Of a stretch of 43,275 nucleotides of DNA, positions 6,943-14,710 are shown one piece after another. This DNA comes from Sphingomonas tagetis. Lineage in GTDB: Bacteria; Pseudomonadota; Alphaproteobacteria; Sphingomonadales; Sphingomonadaceae. Below the pieces are notes generated by a model. The model was given only the letters and a program-made list of their open reading frames with translations, searched no databases and was not told the DNA's origin. Location of the stretch: contig NZ_JAMLDX010000026.1 of the NCBI RefSeq assembly GCF_024211275.1, positions 1 through 43,275 of the forward strand, given 5' to 3'. The translations under genes were made by a program, and so were the position numbers. Each line of letters starts with the position of its first letter. The stretch's first letter is position 1.

Positions 6943-8598
6943 ATGCGTTTCGCGCTCTTGGCCCTGCTCGGCCTCGCCGCCTGCAACCCCCAATCCTCCG
7001 CGCCACCGCCCGAGGTTGAGCTGCCGGCAATCCCGATGGATACGATGAAGGAAGCGACCCGCGTCCTGTCCTCGGACGAATTCGAGGGCCGCGCGCCGGG
7101 CACGCCGGGCGAGAAGAAGACGCTCGATTACCTCGTCCAGCAATTCCAGAAGGCGGGGCTTCAACCGGGCAATAATGGCAGCTGGTTTCAGGACGTGCCG
7201 CTGGTCGCGATCACCGCGAAGAACGTCTCAGCGCTGACCTTCACCGGCGGCAGCCAGCCGATCAGCCTCAACTACGGCCCCGAATTCGTCGCCGGCACCT
7301 ATCGCGTGACGCCCAAGATCGCGGTCAAGGACAGCGACGTCGTCTTCGTCGGCTATGGCATCAACGCCCCGGAAAAGGGCTGGAACGACTATGCCGGGGT
7401 CGATGTGAAAGGGAAGACCGTCGTCATCCTGATCAACGACCCCGACTGGCAGACCGCCGAAGCCAAGGGCGAGTTCAACGGCCGCGCGATGACCTATTAT
7501 GGCCGCTGGACCTACAAGTACGAAGAAGCCGCGCGGCAGGGCGCCGCCGCCGCTATCATCGTCCACCAGACCGAACCCGCCGCCTATGGCTGGAACGTCG
7601 TCCAGTCGAGCTGGACCGGCGAGCAGCAGGTCGCCGACGCCGCGAACGGCCATGCCGACCAGTCCGCCGCGATCGGCTGGATCCAGCTCGACAAGGCGAA
7701 GCTGCTGTTCGCCTCGGGCGGTCAGGATTTCGACAAGCTCGCCGCCGCCGCGAAGACCAAGGGCTTCAAGGCCGTCCCGATCGGCAGCGTCAAAGCCTCG
7801 CTCAGCTTCGACAATGACATCCGCAAGCACGCCTCGAAGAACGTCATCGGCATCCTCCCCGGCGCCAAACGGCCCGAGGAGTACGTCCTCTACACCGCGC
7901 ATTGGGACCATCTCGGCCGCTGCGAAAAGGCGCCCGATGGCGACGACATCTGCAACGGCGCGATCGACAACGCCACCGGCACCGCCGCGCTGATCGCGCT
8001 GGCGCAGGCCAACAAGGCCGCCGGGGCGCCCGACCGCAGCCTCGTGTTTATCGCGGTGACGGCGGAGGAAAGCGGCCTGCTCGGCTCCAAATATTATGGC
8101 GACAACCCGGTCTTCCTACATGCGAAGACGGTTGGCGGCGTCAACATGGACGCGCTCAACATGACCCCGCCGGCGAAGAATGTGATCGTCGTCGGCAAGG
8201 GCAAGTCGGGCCTCGACGCCTATCTCGACCGTGCGCTCGCCAAGCAGGGCCGCACCGCCGGCATGGAGCCCACCCCGGAGAAGGGCTTCTACTACCGCTC
8301 CGACCATTTCATGCTCGCCAAGCACGGCGTGCCGATGCTCTATTTCGACGCGGGCGACGACCTGATCGAGGGCGGCAAGTCGGCCGGCAAGGCCGCGGCG
8401 ATGGACTATGAGAAGAACCGCTATCACGGCCCGAAGGACCAATATGACCCGGCATGGAACTGGTCCGGCGTCGAAAAGGACCTGCAAATCTATTATGCGG
8501 TCGGCCGAATGCTGGCGATGAGCGCCGAGTGGCCCAATTGGGTCGATGGCGACGAATTCCGCGGCATCCGTGACAAGAGCCGCGAAGGAGCCAAGTAA
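6943..8598 (+). CDS. M28-family zinc aminopeptidase, lipoprotein
   Basis: The protein has 551 residues. The N-terminus MRFALLALLGLAAC is a lipoprotein signal, so it should be lipidated at Cys14 and anchored in the envelope. The catalytic domain carries the M28 metal ligands in order: His320 in TAHWDHLG, Asp342 in GAIDNATG, Glu375/Glu376 in TAEESG, Asp403 in GGVNMDALN, and a His in YYRSDHFMLAKHG. A PA-type insert (about 130-260) lies between the N-terminus and the peptidase core, as in the longer M28 members. It removes N-terminal amino acids from peptides; the natural substrate is unknown. The in-frame region upstream of 6943 is spurious antisense-like extension through rpsD. It is followed directly by the inverted-repeat element. 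Confidence 0.88.
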   Translation: MRFALLALLGLAACNPQSSAPPPEVELPAIPMDTMKEATRVLSSDEFEGRAPGTPGEKKTLDYLVQQFQKAGLQPGNNGSWFQDVPLVAITAKNVSALTFTGGSQPISLNYGPEFVAGTYRVTPKIAVKDSDVVFVGYGINAPEKGWNDYAGVDVKGKTVVILINDPDWQTAEAKGEFNGRAMTYYGRWTYKYEEAARQGAAAAIIVHQTEPAAYGWNVVQSSWTGEQQVADAANGHADQSAAIGWIQLDKAKLLFASGGQDFDKLAAAAKTKGFKAVPIGSVKASLSFDNDIRKHASKNVIGILPGAKRPEEYVLYTAHWDHLGRCEKAPDGDDICNGAIDNATGTAALIALAQANKAAGAPDRSLVFIAVTAEESGLLGSKYYGDNPVFLHAKTVGGVNMDALNMTPPAKNVIVVGKGKSGLDAYLDRALAKQGRTAGMEPTPEKGFYYRSDHFMLAKHGVPMLYFDAGDDLIEGGKSAGKAAAMDYEKNRYHGPKDQYDPAWNWSGVEKDLQIYYAVGRMLAMSAEWPNWVDGDEFRGIRDKSREGAK

Positions 8599-8867
8599 AG
8601 GGTCTAAACTCCCTTGGAACGAGGATCGAGATCGTCCGTGGAAAGCCGCCGACAAGGAGTGCAGCGCAGTCGCGTAGCTGAAGCTACGCGCAAGCAAGCG
8701 ACGCTGTTCGGCGGCTTTCCACGGACGACCGCGCAGCGGCGGGCGGATTTTGGTGCCATGCGTCGTCGCGCGTCGGTCACGATGGACCCCATCGCTCCCT
8801 CCTTGCTCCTAGCCTGGCACCAAAAATCCGCTCCGTCTCGACCTCGTTCCAAGGGAGTTTAGACCCT
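8599..8867. repeat. Nested inverted-repeat element (MITE-like or structured RNA)
   Basis: Perfect 26-bp terminal inverted repeats (8599-8624 and 8842-8867) enclose two further long hairpins. The first pairs 8633-8652 with 8708-8727 over 20 bp and has its own small hairpin at 8671-8690. The second pairs 8743-8758 with 8815-8831 with one extra A, and has a 6-bp hairpin near 8780-8794. The pattern is a three-way junction of 269 bp. Open frames on both strands (8614-8862 and 8604-8852) begin MERG and end RSKGV only because of the palindrome, so they are not taken as genes. The element starts one base after the peptidase stop and ends one base before the aguA start. Confidence 0.85.
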
Positions 8868-8868
8868 A

Positions 8869-9830
<962 letters not shown>

Positions 9831-9834
<4 letters not shown>

Positions 9835-10181
9835 CCCAGTTCTGGGTCCGGGCGCTGGTGTCTGGCCTGATCGTCGCCGCCATCGCCATGATCGCGCGCC
9901 GCAGTCCTGCGCTAGGCGCGCTGGTTGCCTCACTGCCGTTGATCTCGCTGCTCGGGGCCATGTGGTTGTGGCACGACACCCGCGACGCCGGGAGAATGGC
10001 CAGCCACCTTGAGGCGACTTTCTGGTATGTGTTGCCCTCGCTGCCGATGTTCCTGCTGGTGCCGTGGCTGCTGCGGCACGGCGTTGCGTTCGGTGGCGCG
10101 ATGCTCGCGGGTTGCGCGCTGACGGTGGCGCTCTATCTCGCAGTCATCGTGGTCGCCGCGCGGTTCGGCGTCCAGCTTTGA
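9831..10181 (+). CDS. DUF3147 family membrane protein
   Basis: The protein has 116 residues. It starts at a GTG that overlaps the aguA stop (GTGA at 9831), so it is translationally coupled. Four hydrophobic segments can be read: ALVSGLIVAAIAMIA, ALGALVASLPLISLLGAMWL, FWYVLPSLPMFLLVPWLL and the C-terminal GAMLAGCALTVALYLAVIVV. The layout and the ASLPLISLL motif match DUF3147, an inner-membrane family without a known function. Placement between aguA and aguB suggests a link with polyamine metabolism or transport, but this is inference from position alone. Confidence 0.75.
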
Positions 10182-10188
10182 GGATCAG

Positions 10189-11043
10189 ATGACCCAGATC
10201 ACTGTCGCCGCGCTCCAGCTCGCCTTCACCACCGACACCGCGCAGAACATCGCGAACGTCACCGACCTCGTCCGTGAGGCGGCGGGGAAGGGCGCTCAGG
10301 TCGTGCTGCCGCCCGAGCTGTTCGAAGGCGAATATTTCTGCCGCGTCGAGGACGAGGCGCTGTTCGCGACCGCCAAGCTGGTTGCCAGCCACCCCGCCGT
10401 CACCGCGATGCAGAAACTCGCGGCGGAGCTGCATATCCACATACCGACCAGCTTCTTCGAAGCCGATGGCCCGCATTTCTACAACAGCCTCGCCATGATC
10501 GGTCCCGACGGCAAGGTCGCCGGCGTCTATCGCAAGAGCCACATCCCCGATGGCCCCGGTTACGAGGAAAAATATTATTTCCGCCCCGGCAACACCGGCT
10601 TCAAGGTGTGGGACGGCCCCGCCGCCGATGCCACGCTCGGCGTCGGCATCTGCTGGGACCAATGGTATCCCGAAACCGCGCGCACGATGATGCTGATGGG
10701 GGCGGAGCTGCTCTTCTATCCCACCGCGATCGGCTCCGAGCCCTATGACGCCGAGCTCGACACCAGCCGCATGTGGCGCCGTGCGATGGTCGGCCACGCC
10801 GTGTCCAACATCGTCCCCGTGATCGCCAGCAACCGCATCGGCAAGGAAGGCGACCAGCGCTTCTACGGCCACAGCTTCATCTGCGACGAATGGGGCGACA
10901 TCCTAGCCGAGTTCGGCGCGGAGGAGACCGGCGTGCTCACCGCCACGCTCGACCTCGACCGCGCGCGCAAGCACCGCGCCGGCATGGGCTTCTTTCGCGA
11001 CCGCCGGCCGGAGCTGTACCGCCGCATGGTCGAGGACGTCTGA
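10189..11043 (+). CDS. aguB: N-carbamoylputrescine amidase
   Basis: The protein has 284 residues of the carbon-nitrogen hydrolase (nitrilase) superfamily. It hydrolyses N-carbamoylputrescine to putrescine, CO2 and ammonia, completing the pathway begun by AguA. The Glu-Lys-Cys triad is visible: Glu43 in LPPELFEGEYF, Lys116 in YRKSHIPDGPGYEEKYYF, and Cys155 in GVGICWDQWYPE. GAGGA precedes the ATG by four bases, and only 7 bp separate it from the DUF3147 gene. The conserved tract EKYYFRPGNTGF is typical for AguB among nitrilases, which supports this over a generic amidase. Confidence 0.93.
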   Translation: MTQITVAALQLAFTTDTAQNIANVTDLVREAAGKGAQVVLPPELFEGEYFCRVEDEALFATAKLVASHPAVTAMQKLAAELHIHIPTSFFEADGPHFYNSLAMIGPDGKVAGVYRKSHIPDGPGYEEKYYFRPGNTGFKVWDGPAADATLGVGICWDQWYPETARTMMLMGAELLFYPTAIGSEPYDAELDTSRMWRRAMVGHAVSNIVPVIASNRIGKEGDQRFYGHSFICDEWGDILAEFGAEETGVLTATLDLDRARKHRAGMGFFRDRRPELYRRMVEDV

Positions 11044-11049
11044 CCTGAA

Positions 11050-11072
11050 ATCCTCCCCTGGCGGGCGAGGAT
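11050..11072 (+). terminator. Weak hairpin after aguB
   Basis: A stem ATCCTC/GAGGAT with inner CCC/GGG pairing lies 7 bases after the aguB stop. No T-run follows, so it may only stabilise the 3' end or help Rho-dependent termination. Confidence 0.3.
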
Positions 11073-11179
11073 AGCCAGCCATTGCCTTGAAATGTTGGAA
11101 TCGATTTGCTCCATCATGGTTGATGGAACGGGCCGCCCCGCAAACCGGACAAAAGCCGCCGCGTGACGGTTTCGTCGCT

Positions 11180-11343
11180 GGCGCACCAGTGTCGCGCCGT
11201 GGCCGCGTCAGCGTGCGAAACCGTCGCGACCCCGTCGCTCGGGCGTCGCGTGCGTGTCGCGATGGCGTCGCGTCATCGTCGCCCGGATGTCGCCAACCGG
11301 TCGCGTTGCGGTCGCTTCGCGGGCGCGAACCCGTCGCGATCGG
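11180..11343. repeat. 11-bp-phased GTCGC pentamer array
   Basis: The 346-bp gap between the convergent genes aguB and the uracil-DNA glycosylase holds no gene. Perfect GTCGC pentamers occur at 11223, 11234, 11245, 11256, 11267, 11278, 11289, 11300, 11311 and 11333, exactly on an 11-bp lattice; position 11322 carries GGCGC. A further perfect copy lies at 11191, with degenerate ones at 11180 (GGCGC) and 11202 (GCCGC), one base out of register. The six bases between pentamers vary freely. A period of 11 cannot be a codon repeat. It places each pentamer on nearly the same face of the helix. Confidence 0.9.
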
Positions 11344-11389
11344 CCGAAACCCCCGCATTTTTGTCAACTTCGTCAACCGCCCGTCGAGT

Positions 11390-12046
11390 TCACACCCGGC
11401 CGCGCAACTCGACCGCCCGCGCGAACACCGCCTCGAACATCTCGGCGCTCAGCCGCCCGGTATTCTGGTTGTAGCGCGAGCAGTGATAGCTATCGATCAG
11501 CACGCGGCCATCGGGCATCCGATGCTCGGCCAGATGACCGAAGCGGCATTTGGGCAGCTTCCCGCCGAGAATCTTCACGGCGCTCTGATGCGCGATCTGG
11601 CCGAGCGCGATGAAGATGCGGGCGGGGATCGCATTGGCCTGCGCATCGGCGAACGGGCGGCAGGTGCGGACTTCCTCGGGAGTCGGCTTGTTTTCCGGGG
11701 GCAGACATTTAACCGAGTTGATGATGATCGCGCCGTTGAGCCGCAGGCCGTCATCGGGCCGCGACTGATATTCGCCGTCGCTCAGCCCGAATTTGGCCAG
11801 CGTCGCGAACATCAGGTCGCCGGCGAAATCGCCGGTGAACGGCCGTCCGGTGCGGTTGGCGCCATGCTTGCCGGGGGCGAGGCCGATGATGCCGAGCCAG
11901 GCATCGGGATCGCCGAACGCCGGCACCGGTGCGTTCCACCAATCGGGATGCTCGCCGCGCAATTGCCGCCGCAGCGCCACCAGCCGCGGACAGCGCGGGC
12001 AATCGTGCGGCGGTTCGGTGCCGGGCAGAGGGGTTGGCGGAGGCAT
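11390..12046 (-). CDS. Family 5 (UDGB-type) uracil-DNA glycosylase
   Basis: The protein has 218 residues from ATG 12046; an in-frame GTG at 12091 would add 15 residues but runs into folK. The enzyme removes uracil and some other deaminated bases from DNA to start base-excision repair. Four cysteines expected to hold a 4Fe-4S cluster are present: C16 and C19 (DCPRCPRL), C114 (NSVKCLPP) and C129 (VRTCRPF). Motif A reads GLAPGKHGANRTGRPFTGD and the C-terminal motif HCSRYNQNTGRLS. Alanine rather than a polar residue in the GLAPG motif is characteristic of the type-5 enzymes. It is divergent from folK and convergent with aguB. Confidence 0.88.
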   Translation of the reverse strand: MPPPTPLPGTEPPHDCPRCPRLVALRRQLRGEHPDWWNAPVPAFGDPDAWLGIIGLAPGKHGANRTGRPFTGDFAGDLMFATLAKFGLSDGEYQSRPDDGLRLNGAIIINSVKCLPPENKPTPEEVRTCRPFADAQANAIPARIFIALGQIAHQSAVKILGGKLPKCRFGHLAEHRMPDGRVLIDSYHCSRYNQNTGRLSAEMFEAVFARAVELRGRV

Positions 12047-12068
12047 CGCCCTGCGATAGGCGCGGGCG

Positions 12069-12551
12069 ATGGGGGCAACAAGTCCGGCCACTCGCTATGT
12101 CATCGCGCTCGGCTCCAACCGCCGTGGCCGTCACGGCTCGCCTGCGAACGAGGTGCGTGCGGCGATGGCGGCGATTGGTGGCGTGGTGAACGCCTCGCCG
12201 GTCATTGCCACCGCGCCGCTCGGCCCGTCGCGCCGCCGCTTCGCCAATGCCGCGCTGCTGATCGAAAGCGGCGAGTCTCCGCCCGAGTTGCTCCGCCGCC
12301 TCAAGGGAATCGAGCGCGCCTTTGGCCGCCGCGCCGGTCGCCGCTGGGACATGCGGGTGATCGACCTCGACATCATCCTGTGGTCGGGCGGCGCGTGGTC
12401 CAGTCCGGGTCTCATCGTCCCGCATCCGCAATTTCGTCACCGCGCGTTCGTGCTCCGGCCGGTGCTGGCGCTGGTCCCGGCATGGCGCGATCCGCTCACC
12501 GGACGCACGATCCGCCAGCTTGCCGCGCTTCTCACGCGCCGAGCCGGTTGA
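12069..12551 (+). CDS. folK: 2-amino-4-hydroxy-6-hydroxymethyldihydropteridine pyrophosphokinase
   Basis: The protein has 160 residues, standard for HPPK. It transfers pyrophosphate from ATP to 6-hydroxymethyl-7,8-dihydropterin in folate synthesis. Landmarks are YVIALGSNRRG at the N-terminus, FANAALLIES, LKGIERAFGRR, the ATP/Mg-binding tract RRWDMRVIDLDIILW (both Asp residues present) and PHPQFRHRAFVLRPVL. The basic residue run is richer than usual but no key residue is missing. It stands alone, divergent from the glycosylase with only 22 bp between starts, and ends 42 bp before tRNA-Lys. Confidence 0.93.
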   Translation: MGATSPATRYVIALGSNRRGRHGSPANEVRAAMAAIGGVVNASPVIATAPLGPSRRRFANAALLIESGESPPELLRRLKGIERAFGRRAGRRWDMRVIDLDIILWSGGAWSSPGLIVPHPQFRHRAFVLRPVLALVPAWRDPLTGRTIRQLAALLTRRAG

Positions 12552-12593
12552 CCGGAGGAAAGCACGCCCTTAGGTGCACCCCACCTCAAGTGC

Positions 12594-12669
12594 GGGCTCG
12601 TAGCTCAGTCGGTAGAGCAACGGACTTTTAATCTGTAGGTCCCGGGTTCGAATCCCGGCGAGCCCACCA
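12594..12669 (+). tRNA. tRNA-Lys (anticodon UUU)
   Basis: 76 bases with encoded CCA. The acceptor stem GGGCTCG/CGAGCCC is perfect. The D arm is AGCTCAGTCGGTAGAGC, the anticodon loop CTTTTAA gives anticodon TTT, and the T arm is CCGGGTTCGAATCCCGG. A 9-bp inverted repeat (CCTCAAGTG upstream, CACTTGAGG downstream) flanks the gene and could extend the acceptor stem in the precursor. Confidence 0.97.
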
Positions 12670-12690
12670 CTTGAGGCATTGCTGCCGATG

Positions 12691-13686
12691 TCAGGCCGCC
12701 ACCAGCCCCGCCTTTGCCGCCGCCGCGAAATAGCCGCGCATCGCGTCCGCTGCGCGTTGCGTCAGTGTGATGTGCGCGCGGCGCTTGTCGGTCGGGTCGG
12801 GTTCGCGGCCGAACAGATTGGCGTCGTGCATCGTCCCGATCCAGCGCAGCGCGGTGGTCGGCGGCAGGGCGGCGGCGATGCACAGGCTCGACACCGACAC
12901 GCGCCGCCGCTCGAGCCGCGCCGCATAGAGGTCGAGCAGCATGTCCCAGGCGGGATCGGCGAACAGTGCGCCGGTGAAATACTGGTCGCGCAGCCGCCGC
13001 GCGCGGATCGTGGCGCGGACGGTGCGCGGGTCGGGATCAGGTTCGGCGGGCACATCGGCGCGAAAGCCGTGGCTGCGGTCGCGGACGCTCTCGGGGCGCT
13101 CGGCGGCGAGCTGGCTCAACACTTCGGCCAGCCGCGCCACTTCCTCGTTGAGCAGCCGCAGCCGCTCCGCCTCGCGCTCCCACGTCGCATCGTGCAACCG
13201 CGCGGCGGGCTGGGGCAGGGCGGCAAGCAGTGCCGCGGCTTCCTCCGCCGGGGTCGCGCCGCACAGCAAGGTCGCGGCAGTGGTGAGCAACGGCGAGGCG
13301 ACTGCGTCGATCGCGTCGGGGGTCAGCGTGGCGACGATGCGGCAATCGCGCTCCGCCGCCCAGCCCGCCAGCGTCACCGCGGTGTCGGTGGCGGTTTCGG
13401 GAGCGAGGCCAGTGGCATCGAACAGAATCAGGTCGAGCGCGATCTGGCGTGCGATCCGGCCGTCCGCCGCTTCCGGCGTCACCTGCCCGACGAGCCGCGC
13501 GCCCGACGCCTCGATCGCCCGGACATTGCCGCTCATCCGCTCCGGCGCGGCGACGATCAGCGCGGTCGGCGCGTCGGCGCCCCAGAGCGGGGCGGCATTC
13601 ACTTGAGTCTCAAACCATCCGAAACCTCCGCTTTGCACGGCATTGCGGATGGTTTTGCCCGGCGAAGCGATCAGCGCAAGCCGCAA
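12691..13686 (-). CDS. Regulator with C-terminal MarR-like winged helix
   Basis: The protein has 331 residues from a TTG at 13686; GGAGGGG stands just upstream, so a TTG start is plausible. The C-terminal 100 residues (YFTGALFADPAWDMLLDLYA, VSVSSLCIAAALPPTTALRW, NLFGREPDPTDKRRAHITLT) form a MarR-type winged helix with a wing ending in DKRRAHI. The N-terminal 170 residues alternate short hydrophobic strands and helices (PTALIVAAPE, IALDLILFDATG, CRIVATLTPDAI), like a Rossmann-type or receiver-like fold. I see no phospho-acceptor layout there. A short coiled coil (about 170-195) joins the two. Target genes are unknown. It stands alone, with a gap to the next minus-strand gene. Confidence 0.7.
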   Translation of the reverse strand: MRLALIASPGKTIRNAVQSGGFGWFETQVNAAPLWGADAPTALIVAAPERMSGNVRAIEASGARLVGQVTPEAADGRIARQIALDLILFDATGLAPETATDTAVTLAGWAAERDCRIVATLTPDAIDAVASPLLTTAATLLCGATPAEEAAALLAALPQPAARLHDATWEREAERLRLLNEEVARLAEVLSQLAAERPESVRDRSHGFRADVPAEPDPDPRTVRATIRARRLRDQYFTGALFADPAWDMLLDLYAARLERRRVSVSSLCIAAALPPTTALRWIGTMHDANLFGREPDPTDKRRAHITLTQRAADAMRGYFAAAAKAGLVAA

Positions 13687-13768
13687 GCCCCTCCGTTCTC
13701 AATCCATCCCGGATCAATGATCTCCAGAACGGATCATGAACACAAGCCGGATTAGATCGGATTCCGTA

Positions 13769-14665
13769 TTAACCGAACACGGCTTCCGCGTCGTCGAACT
13801 CCTCGGCGAGCATGAGCTTGGCCGCGGTCGCCGCGCTCCCGCCGCTCAGCGCGATCCACACCGCGCCGATCACCGCCCCGGCCAGCGTCTGGAGGATCAT
13901 CGCCGGGCCGAGGGTGCCGACCGCCGCCATCTGGCGCTCGGCCACGCCGGCCGCCGCCTCCGGGTCGCCCGACGCCGCCATGATGTCAGCGAAATAGCTG
14001 CCCGCCGCGAACACCCCGACCACCATCGTCAGCATGAAACCGATCAGCGTCACGACCAAAGCCGAACCGAACAGCGTCCAGAACCGCCCCTTGCTGAGCG
14101 TCCACGCCTCGCCGATCACGAACTGGCGGCGGTGGAGCGTGAGCGGGAAGGCGAGCGAGAAGCGGATCAGCAGGAAGGTGAACAGGCCGAACACGGCGAG
14201 GCCGCCGAAGAAGCCGACCAGGATGGTCAGACCGATCGAATCGCTCCCCGCGGCGGCGCCTGCGGTGAGCAGCCCGAAGATCAGCGTGAAGCCGAGCCCG
14301 AGCACGAACCCCATGACGATGAACAGCAGCAGCAACAGCAGGATGCGCAGCTCGTCCATGCCGACGCGCAGGAAGCCCAGCCCGCCGGCTTGCGGCCGCA
14401 GCACCGCGCGCATCGCCGCGGTGTAGAGGATGATGCCAACCAGCATCAGCACGAGGTTCATGCCGTAGATCGGCAGCATCGCGGCCATCATCGACGACGG
14501 GTCGCCCGCCGCAGCCGAGCTGAACATCCCCGCCATCATCGGCTGAACGGTGAGCAGCATCGCGACATTCGCCGCGAGATAGATTCCCGCCCAGATCGCC
14601 ACCGCCGCGATATGCTCGCGGATCAGGCCGAACGCGCCTTCCAGGATTCTTCCGACATTCACCAT
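13769..14665 (-). CDS. Multi-pass membrane protein of unknown function
   Basis: The protein has 298 residues from ATG 14665. It starts with a short amphipathic segment (MVNVGRILEGAFGLIREHI) and then has about six hydrophobic spans, including AAVAIWAGIYLAANVAMLLT, RILLLLLLFIVMGFVLGLGF, IGLTILVGFFGGLAVFGLFT and LFGSALVVTLIGFMLTMVVG. A loop of the type FVIGEAWTLSKGRFWTLFG is shared by the glycerophosphodiester-phosphodiesterase membrane domain-like proteins common in sphingomonads. No catalytic residues are visible. It could be an inner-membrane scaffold. The neighbour downstream of transcription is the winged-helix gene; no clear operon link. Confidence 0.7.
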   Translation of the reverse strand: MVNVGRILEGAFGLIREHIAAVAIWAGIYLAANVAMLLTVQPMMAGMFSSAAAGDPSSMMAAMLPIYGMNLVLMLVGIILYTAAMRAVLRPQAGGLGFLRVGMDELRILLLLLLFIVMGFVLGLGFTLIFGLLTAGAAAGSDSIGLTILVGFFGGLAVFGLFTFLLIRFSLAFPLTLHRRQFVIGEAWTLSKGRFWTLFGSALVVTLIGFMLTMVVGVFAAGSYFADIMAASGDPEAAAGVAERQMAAVGTLGPAMILQTLAGAVIGAVWIALSGGSAATAAKLMLAEEFDDAEAVFG

Positions 14666-14710
14666 TCGCCCCAACCCCCTATGCGGCGGCCGGCGCGTCC
14701 GCGTCGAAAA

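Noticed and set aside
8604..8862. Two 82-codon open frames, one on each strand, in the inverted-repeat element
   Set aside because: Both begin MERG and end RSKGV because the element is palindromic; neither has a protein pattern apart from that.
11180..11343. CRISPR array
   Set aside because: The repeated unit is only five bases at an 11-bp period, far below CRISPR repeat and spacer lengths, and no cas gene is present.
11087..12631. Plus-strand open frame of 514 codons across the GTCGC array and the glycosylase gene
   Set aside because: It crosses an intergenic repeat, an antisense gene and part of folK in the wrong frame.
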